Shown piece by piece: positions 1 through 5,146 of a DNA stretch of 10,419 bases. The stretch is from NCBI GenBank assembly GCA_001818365.1, contig MHKK01000019.1:1-10419 (forward strand), given 5' to 3'. The translations under genes and the position numbers were made by a program. Every line of letters starts with the position of its first letter. The stretch's first letter is position 1. A model generated the notes under the pieces. The model was not told the origin of the DNA. It did no database searches and saw only the letters and a list, made by a program, of their open reading frames with translations. This DNA is from Candidatus Komeilibacteria bacterium RIFCSPHIGHO2_01_FULL_52_14. Lineage in GTDB: Bacteria; Patescibacteriota; Patescibacteriia; UBA1558; 2-01-FULL-52-15.

Positions 1-569
1 GTATGCCGTATCGGTTCGACGGAAATGGGCATCGCGGGCGTACAGACGAAAACGCGGGATTCGACTTCCGGTATACATCGAATGAGCTCCCGCTTCGTCG
101 AATCGGAGATTGCGATGATCGATGCGGCCTCGCGTAATAGTCGTCGGGCATGAAGAGCGGCGTGCCACAACCTCATTCTCGGCGAGTAGAAAAAGGGTGC
201 GACAAAGAAAGACGCATCATGAATGGTTACGACGTACGGAACGGTCCGTGAGCGAAAAAATCCGAGATGCGGAAGCCACCAAACATCGATACCTTTTGCA
301 TCTCCTTTGATCGTGCCACCGAAAGCAATATGCAGGTTCCGGAGCTTGTTCGACCCTTTGAGGTGAGTATGCTTAAAAAGAGGTTGAGCTATGAGCGACC
401 TGGCTTCGGCATTAAGCGGTGATGCCCCGAAGGTCAACAAAACAATACGCTCTATTCCATGCGCGGAGAGGTCAAGTGAAGAAATCGTTTTCAATACCGA
501 AAGTTCGTACCGTCCAATGCCGGTCAGATACTCCTCCTGCAGCGGGCGCATATCAATGCCGATTCGCAT
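1..569 (-). CDS. GT4-type glycosyltransferase, N-terminal part (3' end lies outside the window)
   Basis: An uninterrupted minus-strand frame runs from an ATG at 569 to the left edge (189 codons visible) with no stop. The protein starts MRIGIDMRPL, then EEYLTGIGRYE. This is the usual first strand and glycine-containing loop of GT-B fold, family GT4 glycosyltransferases, which transfer a sugar from a nucleotide-sugar donor to a growing glycan. Further on come VTIHDASFF (near residue 110) and IIAISDSTKREL (near 150), both typical of the N-terminal acceptor domain. The donor-binding domain with its EX7E motif would lie off the window. Inside the frame another ATG exists at 551, but the one at 569 keeps the family's opening strand, so it is preferred. 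It overlaps the end of the preceding glycosyltransferase gene by 17 bases, which implies translational coupling within a polysaccharide operon. No Shine-Dalgarno sequence is visible. Donor and acceptor sugars cannot be inferred. Confidence 0.88.
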   Translation of the reverse strand, partial: MRIGIDMRPLQEEYLTGIGRYELSVLKTISSLDLSAHGIERIVLLTFGASPLNAEARSLIAQPLFKHTHLKGSNKLRNLHIAFGGTIKGDAKGIDVWWLPHLGFFRSRTVPYVVTIHDASFFVAPFFYSPRMRLWHAALHARRLLREAASIIAISDSTKRELIRCIPEVESRVFVCTPAMPISVEPIRH

Positions 570-1662
570 AGGAAGGCACAATACTCTGAACGTAGGAGTG
601 CAGGGACTGCTTAAATACGTCTTCGTTGAACTGCATCGCGTGCTGGCGAATTCGTCCCGCGTCGAAATCACGCTGACGGGAGGCGAGAACCGCATAGGCG
701 AGAGCTTCCCAGGTTTGCTCTTTGAAAAAGATTCCGGTGACATTCGGAATGACCGTTTCCAGTACTCCGCCTGAGGCATAGGCGATGACCGGTTTCCCGG
801 AGGCCATCGCTTCAACGGCGCTGATGCCGAAATCCTCCTCTTGCGGATGTATGAACGCCCTGCATCGCGACATGTAGGAAATTTTAGTCGCATCGCTGAC
901 CTCGCCCAGAAAACGGATGTTTTTTCTCGCGCGGGATTTCAGATGGCGGTACTCCTCGCCTGCGCCAATGATATAGAGCGGCAATTTGAGCTGATTAAAT
1001 GCTTCTATCGCTACGTCAACCTTTTTATAGGGACGAAGGCGGGAAACAAGCAAGTAAAATTTTTCGGCTGGCTCAGTTCTGTATCGCTGCACGCTCACAG
1101 GGGGATATATCACGACACTGTCGCGATGATAATACTGTTCGATTCGCCGCGCGATGAAACGCGAATTGGCGATAAAATAATCGACGCGTTGGGCTGCCTG
1201 GTAATCCCATTCGCGCAAATCATCGAGCACCCGTTTTAAAATCGTGCGCAACGGTGCAGATAATCGCAAACTCCTCACATATTCCGCAGAATCGCTCCAG
1301 AGATACCGTGTGGGCGTATGACAATAGCTGATATGAACTGACGAGGCCGGCGTAACGATCCCTTTGACGAATGCCGAGGACGAAGAAAGGATTACCTGAT
1401 ACGGGGTGAAATCAAACGATTGCCATGCCGATGGCATGACGCCGAGATACCACTTGAACAACTCTTTTCCTCCCGGAGCATGTTGTAGAAATGAAGTCCG
1501 AACGCGTGAAGCGTTGATGTCCAGATTAACTCGTTCATTGTATATCAACGTGTAGATCGGGGCTGACGGATAGAGATCCGCCATTGTCTTCAAAACGGAT
1601 TCTGCGCCGCCGATTTGGTACAGATGGTCATGGGCCAGTGCGATCGTGGGCTCAGGCTGCAT
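553..1662 (-). CDS. GT4 family glycosyltransferase (WbaZ-like mannosyltransferase type)
   Basis: This is a complete 369-residue GT-B fold enzyme that probably adds a sugar to a lipid-linked surface glycan on the cytoplasmic face. The N-terminal domain opens IALAHDHLYQIGGAE, like the WbaZ-type GT4 subfamily, which has a glycine loop for the acceptor. LLVSRLRPYKK (around residue 204) is the donor-domain strand with basic residues that usually contact the nucleotide diphosphate. HPQEEDFGISAVEAM holds the EX7E pair (E276 and E284), followed by ASGKPVIAYASGG. The frame is open up to a TTG at 1683. I chose the ATG at 1662 because it begins just before the first conserved strand and overlaps the upstream sugar transferase by only 11 bases. 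The TTG would add seven unconserved residues. No Shine-Dalgarno sequence is seen; coupling to the upstream gene is likely. Family assignment is firm; mannose specificity is only a resemblance. Confidence 0.92.
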   Translation of the reverse strand: MQPEPTIALAHDHLYQIGGAESVLKTMADLYPSAPIYTLIYNERVNLDINASRVRTSFLQHAPGGKELFKWYLGVMPSAWQSFDFTPYQVILSSSSAFVKGIVTPASSVHISYCHTPTRYLWSDSAEYVRSLRLSAPLRTILKRVLDDLREWDYQAAQRVDYFIANSRFIARRIEQYYHRDSVVIYPPVSVQRYRTEPAEKFYLLVSRLRPYKKVDVAIEAFNQLKLPLYIIGAGEEYRHLKSRARKNIRFLGEVSDATKISYMSRCRAFIHPQEEDFGISAVEAMASGKPVIAYASGGVLETVIPNVTGIFFKEQTWEALAYAVLASRQRDFDAGRIRQHAMQFNEDVFKQSLHSYVQSIVPSYANRH

Positions 1663-3049
1663 CGCTGAATTTAAAAATGACAAAAACGGTTTTTGCGAGG
1701 ATCCAGATGTCGAGCATTTGAGACCAGTTCTCGATATAGTAAGTGTCCAGTTTTATCTCATCCTCAAAAAGGAGGTTCGATCTCCCCGACACCTGCGAGA
1801 GACCGGAAATTCCCGGTTTTACGGACAGGATCGTTCTGTATGCCTCGTTATACCGGTTTACTTCCTCCGGCTCGTGTGGTCGCGGACCGACTAAGCTCAT
1901 ATCTCCTCTCAACACGTTCCAGAGCTGCGGCAGCTCATCCAGGCTTGAGCGACGCAAAATGGCGCCGACACGGGTTACCCGGGGGTCGTGGCGTATTTTG
2001 AATAGCGGCCCGTCGGATCTCTCGTTAAGCGACATCATCTGTGACTTCAGAGCGTCCGCATTCTGGATCATTGAGCGAAATTTATAGAGCGTAAATATGC
2101 GACCTCCTCTACCGACGCGCTGTAAACGTACAAGCGTCGGGCCGTGCGAATCGAGCGTCACAACAATCGCTACGAGCGCCATCAGCGGAGACAGTACGAT
2201 TAAAAAAAACAGAGAGAGCGCGACGTCGGTGGAGCGTTTGTAAATCCGGCGCCAGCCCATCAGAGGCGTTTTGTTGATCTGTACGATCGGATATCCCGAC
2301 AAGCTGTCCGTATCGAAGTGTGCCAATTTCGTTTGGTGCAGGCTCGCGATATATCTGAACATAACGTTGTGCTCGTGGGCAAAGTTGACGAAACGTATCA
2401 AAGACGCCTGATCTTCGTGAACCGATTCGCGCGTGTCCAGAATTTCATCGAGCTTGTTATTATGCTTCAGCTCGATCAATTTGTTTTTGGTCTCCTCGCC
2501 GAAACCGTCAAGCTGAGCGATGATTCTGTATCCGAGTTGCGAGTTATTTTGAATATAGGACACAAGATCCGACGCTACCCGTCCCGTGCCGACAATAACG
2601 AGCGCATGCGTTCCGATGCCCCTTTTGAGGAGCAGCGTCTTAAGATACAATAATCCCGCCCTTCCCACGAATACGAAGATGATCGCGATGAGCCACGCCA
2701 GGATGACCACGAAGCGCGACGAGAAGAGCTCTCTGCGCAAAAAAACAGCGACGATAATGATCAATATCGTCGTGGATACTCCGAGAAAGGCCTTAGTAAA
2801 AAGCTCGCCGAGGTTGTAGTGACTTGCGATGCGATAGGAACCAGTCAGCGCAAAAATGCATACTCCGACCAGGCATATCAGCGCAAGCGAAGGCAAAAAA
2901 TCATGCAGCGGATAATCGAAAAAAACCGGTCGAAATTGCGTAACAAAACTCTGGTACCGTAACGCATAGCTCGTAAAACCGGCTGCAAACAAAAGAAGGT
3001 AGTCAACCGGTACGAACAAAAGCGTAAAAAGAGCGTCAATCCTCTTCAT
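1652..3049 (-). CDS. Polyprenyl-phosphate sugar-1-phosphate transferase (WcaJ/Bac_transf family)
   Basis: This 465-residue membrane enzyme should move a hexose-1-phosphate from a nucleotide sugar onto undecaprenyl phosphate, the first committed step of a lipid-linked exopolysaccharide or glycan. The N-terminal part has about four hydrophobic segments (near residues 8-29, 52-71, 91-105 and 112-135). Next is a Rossmann-like domain starting HALVIVGTGRVASDLV (148-163), as in the CoA_binding_3 domain. After a further hydrophobic segment (about 275-298) comes the catalytic domain with LYKFRSM (321-327), SSLDELPQLWNVLRGDMSLV (368-387) and GPRP (388-391). D371 and E372 match the Asp-Glu pair known to be catalytic in the PglC/WcaJ superfamily. 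Length and domain order are normal for long WcaJ-type enzymes. It is the first gene of the glycan cluster and its start lies 12 bases beyond the 3' end of rnpB, with only a weak AAGG about 14 bases upstream of the ATG. The sugar is unknown. Confidence 0.95.
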   Translation of the reverse strand: MKRIDALFTLLFVPVDYLLLFAAGFTSYALRYQSFVTQFRPVFFDYPLHDFLPSLALICLVGVCIFALTGSYRIASHYNLGELFTKAFLGVSTTILIIIVAVFLRRELFSSRFVVILAWLIAIIFVFVGRAGLLYLKTLLLKRGIGTHALVIVGTGRVASDLVSYIQNNSQLGYRIIAQLDGFGEETKNKLIELKHNNKLDEILDTRESVHEDQASLIRFVNFAHEHNVMFRYIASLHQTKLAHFDTDSLSGYPIVQINKTPLMGWRRIYKRSTDVALSLFFLIVLSPLMALVAIVVTLDSHGPTLVRLQRVGRGGRIFTLYKFRSMIQNADALKSQMMSLNERSDGPLFKIRHDPRVTRVGAILRRSSLDELPQLWNVLRGDMSLVGPRPHEPEEVNRYNEAYRTILSVKPGISGLSQVSGRSNLLFEDEIKLDTYYIENWSQMLDIWILAKTVFVIFKFSDAA

Positions 3050-3163
3050 GAGCGGTAGATGCCTTAATTATTTTATAAGCCGAATTCTGTTCTCCGATTA
3101 TGCATCGGAGCGATGATCATCTCTCTAGTCACGGCATTGCTGCAGTGATCAAGCGGCCTACCC

Positions 3164-3267
3164 GCCCAGCACCACTTGTGCACCTGCATTAGTTTTGAGC
3201 AGTATGCAGATGAAATAGAGCACTTCAGTTTATTACGCTGTCATGCTCCTCAAAAGTGGTGCTGGGC
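3164..3267 (-). repeat. Structured repeat, copy A, at the P16/P17 position of rnpB
   Basis: The ends are a perfect 14-bp inverted repeat (GCCCAGCACCACTT at 3164-3177, its complement at 3254-3267). The copy sits between the conserved GGCCAAGTAG and GGGTAGGCC blocks, exactly where E. coli RNase P RNA has P16/P17. In RNA sense it contains, in order: the outer stem; UUUUGAG (3249-3255); a variable arm closed by GAGCA/UGCUC (3244-3248 with 3218-3222); a conserved hairpin CAUCUGCAU/AUGCAGGUG (3204-3212 with 3181-3189). The hairpin loop contains CUCAAAA (3193-3199), which can pair with UUUUGAG to give a pseudoknot. The pseudoknot's first two bases overlap the inner end of the outer stem. It shares long near-identical stretches with copy B but not the central arm. 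Confidence 0.93.
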
Positions 3268-3353
3268 CTACTTGGCCTTGCACCGAGCAGAGTTTGCACA
3301 GATACGCATCGCTGCGTAAACGCGTGAGCTCTTACCTCACGTTTTCACCCTTA

Positions 3354-3456
3354 CCCAGCACCACTTGTGCACCTGCATTAGTTTTTGAACATTATGCAGA
3401 TGAAATGCTGCGCCTATAGTTGTATAACCGTAGCGCTGCTCAAAAGTGGTGCTGGG
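3354..3456 (-). repeat. Structured repeat, copy B, at the P12 position of rnpB
   Basis: The ends are a 13-bp perfect inverted repeat, CCCAGCACCACTT (3354-3366) with its complement (3444-3456), extended by a G-U pair in the RNA. The copy lies directly between the conserved CAACAGAGA region and TAAGGGTGAAA, the place of helix P12 in the specificity domain. It has the same orientation and plan as copy A: the conserved hairpin is at 3394-3402 with 3370-3378, and the pseudoknot strands are UUUUGAGC (3438-3445) and GUUCAAAA (3383-3390), 8 bp with one G-U. The central arm has quite different bases from copy A, yet still closes with GCGC/GCGC (3433-3436 with 3410-3413), flanked by GC/GC across an A-A mismatch. 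The length is 103 bases against 102 in copy A counted between the same ends. Confidence 0.93.
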
Positions 3457-3601
3457 CGGTATGTTCTCTGTTGCACTTGTCCTATCGAGCTGAGCTCGAC
3501 GGTCGACGTTATCGACTGCTCTTTGTTAAGGTGTTCGGACTTTCCTCCTCCTGCCATTATAGCTGACAAGAGGCGATCATCAAAATAACCAAAGCAGCGC
3601 A

Positions 3602-3630
3602 ACTGTACTTAAAATACCGTTGTATGTCAA
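3602..3630 (-). promoter_or_regulatory. Sigma70-type promoter of rnpB
   Basis: On the minus strand a perfect -35 TTGACA (3625-3630) is followed after exactly 17 bases by a -10 TACAGT (3602-3607, four of six consensus bases, including the first T, second A and last T). Transcription would begin near 3595, which agrees with the first base of the 13-bp P1 helix of the RNase P RNA. The promoter sits in the 39-base gap between the stop of the second mreB and rnpB. Confidence 0.85.
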
Positions 3631-3634
3631 GTGG

Positions 3635-4642
3635 CTATTTTGAGGACAGGATGCTGAGCTTGTAAGCTTCCAGATTGTCCAGGGCTATACCGGTCCCTCG
3701 CGCAACACAGAGCAGGGGGTCGTCTGCGATCATTGCAGGCACGCCGGTTGCCTGCGAAAGAAGTTTATCGATATTCCTCAGCAACGAAGTACCGCCAGAC
3801 AGCACCATCCCCTTGTCCATGACATCTGCCGAAAGCTCGGGCGGTGTGTGGAAAAGGACGGATTTAACTGCAGCAATTATCCCTTGCAGATCGTTCTGCA
3901 GGGCTTCCGTAATGTCGTCGGAGGTGACCGTCAGCGTTTTAGGAAGACCGGAAACCATATCTCTGCCTTTGACATCGGTCTGCATTTTTTCGTCCTTGTC
4001 GAGAAAAAGAGCTGAGCCGATTTTTATTTTTATATCCTCAGCGGTCCTCTCGCCTATCGCAAGGTTATATTTCTTCTTTATGTAATCCTGGATCGAAGCG
4101 TCAAGACGTGTTCCCCCGATGCGTACCGAAGTGTTCGCCACAATGCCGCCCAGGGAAATGACCGCGATCTCGGACGTACCGCCGCCCATTTCAACAATCA
4201 TATGACCGGAAGCTGAACCGATCGGTATATCGGCACCTAAGGCCGCAGCGATCGGTTGTTTGATGATATATGCCCCCTTTGCGCCGGCGTTGATGGTCGC
4301 ATCGATAACGGCCCGTCGTTCCGTTGAGGTGATGCCTGCGGGTACCGCTATCATTACTTCGGGTCTGAAAAATCGTATACCCCCGGTTGCCCGCGAGATG
4401 AAGTACTTTAACATGCTCTCGGTTGTTTTATAATCGGCAATCACGCCGTCTTTCAGGGGGCGCTTCGCGATGATGGTATCGGGAGTGCGTCCGATCATTT
4501 CGCGTGCTTCTTCGCCCACCGCAAGCACTTTATGATCAATGGCCGAAATAGCGACGACTGACGGTTCATTAACAATAATACCGCGCTTCGGAACGTGTAC
4601 GAGCGTGTAGGTGGTACCAAGATCGATGGCAATTTTTCGCAT
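3635..4642 (-). CDS. Divergent MreB paralogue (actin-fold protein)
   Basis: This 335-residue protein has the full actin/Hsp70-fold MreB layout: phosphate-1 motif DLGTTYT (7-13), INAGAKGAYIIKQP (117-130), phosphate-2 motif EMGGGTSE (151-158) followed by IAVISLGG, GRDMVSGLPK in the membrane-loop region, and the late glycine motif GMVLSGGTSLL. It is clearly related to the mreB at 8252-9301 but differs at key places. It starts directly at the first beta strand and lacks the 13-residue N-terminal extension. The acidic pair before proline (DEP in the other copy) is KQ here, and the phosphate-2 aspartate is Glu151. These changes could alter ATP hydrolysis or filament dynamics; that is inference. The ATG lies one base after the greA stop (TGA-T-ATG), so the two genes are surely cotranscribed and probably coupled. 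It could be a modulator of the main MreB filament or a separate cytoskeletal element. A dead copy is unlikely, because the frame is intact and the fold motifs are kept. Confidence 0.9.
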   Translation of the reverse strand: MRKIAIDLGTTYTLVHVPKRGIIVNEPSVVAISAIDHKVLAVGEEAREMIGRTPDTIIAKRPLKDGVIADYKTTESMLKYFISRATGGIRFFRPEVMIAVPAGITSTERRAVIDATINAGAKGAYIIKQPIAAALGADIPIGSASGHMIVEMGGGTSEIAVISLGGIVANTSVRIGGTRLDASIQDYIKKKYNLAIGERTAEDIKIKIGSALFLDKDEKMQTDVKGRDMVSGLPKTLTVTSDDITEALQNDLQGIIAAVKSVLFHTPPELSADVMDKGMVLSGGTSLLRNIDKLLSQATGVPAMIADDPLLCVARGTGIALDNLEAYKLSILSSK

Positions 4643-4643
4643 A

Positions 4644-5096
4644 TCAGTCGACTGCCACGACGCGATATAGAGCGGAGCCGGTCGGCGTCTGTAAGTTGAC
4701 GGAGTCCCCGGCTGCTTTTCCGATCAAAGCTTGTCCAAGAGGAGAATCAACTGAAATTTTTCCCGCAGCAGGATCGGCCTCGGTTGAACCAACAATGCTG
4801 AACGTGTGTTTTGTCCCATCCTTAAGCAATACGACGGAGCTGCCGATGTCGATATGTTCCGTCTTTTTTTTGGTAACGATCGATGCCGTTTTCAGAGTAT
4901 TCTCGATCTCGATAATGCGTCCTTCGATGAATGCCTGTTCCTCCTTGGCATCGTGATACTCCGCATTCTCCGATAGGTCGCCGTATTCCTTCGCATGTCG
5001 AATACGCTCGACGATCTCAGGACGTCGCTCCTTTTTTAAAACCTCGAGCTCCAGCTTAAGTTTGGCAACACCCTCCGGTGTCAGCGTCATTACCAT
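4644..5096 (-). CDS. greA: Transcript cleavage factor GreA
   Basis: GreA enters the RNA polymerase secondary channel and stimulates cleavage of backtracked RNA so that stalled complexes restart. At 150 residues it is close to the family's usual ~158. The N-terminal coiled-coil hairpin covers about residues 8-77. Its tip is GDLSENAEYHDAKEEQAFIE, and D40 and E43 match the acidic tip residues that coordinate the catalytic Mg2+ in E. coli GreA (D41 and E44). The C-terminal FKBP-like domain includes IDIGSSVVLL, SPLGQALIGKAAGD and the final YRVVAV strand. The ATG at 5096 is used; an in-frame ATG two codons later (5090) is equally possible. No Shine-Dalgarno sequence is present. A promoter-like site lies just upstream, and the predicted leader is only about ten bases. 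It sits between the PBP2 gene (50 bases upstream) and the second mreB (one base downstream), an unusual place for greA in model bacteria. Confidence 0.97.
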   Translation of the reverse strand: MVMTLTPEGVAKLKLELEVLKKERRPEIVERIRHAKEYGDLSENAEYHDAKEEQAFIEGRIIEIENTLKTASIVTKKKTEHIDIGSSVVLLKDGTKHTFSIVGSTEADPAAGKISVDSPLGQALIGKAAGDSVNLQTPTGSALYRVVAVD

Positions 5097-5113
5097 ATGA
5101 TTCGGTGCTGTGT

Positions 5114-5142
5114 AATCTAGCTGTTTTTACAAGGGCGGTCAA
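5114..5142 (-). promoter_or_regulatory. Probable sigma70-type promoter of greA and the second mreB
   Basis: On the minus strand TTGACC (5137-5142, five of six -35 bases) and TAGATT (5114-5119, four of six -10 bases) are separated by exactly 17 bases, in the short gap after the PBP2 stop codon at 5147. Transcription would start near 5107, about ten bases before the greA ATG. The message would be nearly leaderless, which fits the missing Shine-Dalgarno sequence. No terminator hairpin is visible in the gap, so readthrough from the mre operon is also expected. Confidence 0.55.
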
Positions 5143-5146
5143 GAAT

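Larger units (their letters stand above)
3062..3595 (-). ncRNA. rnpB: RNase P RNA, bacterial type A, with two inserted copies of a structured repeat
   Basis: This is the catalytic RNA of RNase P, which trims tRNA 5' leaders. Conserved blocks, given as RNA-sense text with + strand positions: GAGGAAAGTCCG (3536-3547), GTGCAACAGAGA (3465-3476), TAAGGGTGAAA (3343-3353), the GGGTAGGCC tRNA-CCA-binding loop (3155-3163) and ACAGAATTCGGCTTAT (3075-3090). P1 pairs 3582-3594 with 3062-3074 (13 bp with wobbles). P2 is GATGATC with GATCATC, and P3 is a 10-bp hairpin. P4 pairs AAG-U-CCGAA with UUCGGCUU, leaving the universal bulged U. P5 is CACC/GGUG and P7 is GAGCAG/CUGCUC. P13, P14 (GCGA tetraloop, 3304-3317), P18 (GCAA tetraloop, 3134-3143) and P19 (3092-3110) are clear. 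P13/P14 and P18 mark type A. At about 534 nt it is much longer than the ~377-nt E. coli RNA. Two ~102-nt inserts account for the excess; without them it would be about 330 nt. The ends are set by P1 and the promoter and could be off by a few bases. Confidence 0.96.

Noticed and set aside
122..774. Plus-strand open frames at 122-310 and 391-774
   Set aside because: They are antisense to two glycosyltransferase frames with strong family motifs, and their peptides show no domain-like pattern.
3164..3456. CRISPR array or insertion sequence
   Set aside because: There are only two ~102-base copies, set in exact helix positions of rnpB. There are no short regular repeats with unique spacers, no transposase gene and no obvious target-site duplication.
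3385..3602. Short open frames on both strands (for example 3385-3588 plus, 3414-3602 minus)
   Set aside because: They lie inside rnpB; the conserved RNase P blocks and helices explain this sequence and the peptides resemble nothing.
4644..5096. GreA paralogue (GreB, Rnk or DksA-like)
   Set aside because: Length, the GDLSENAEY tip and the FKBP-like C terminus with SPLGQALIG fit GreA itself.
5097..5146. Intrinsic terminator after the PBP2 gene
   Set aside because: There is a short A/T-rich run, but no inverted repeat of useful length precedes it on the minus strand.
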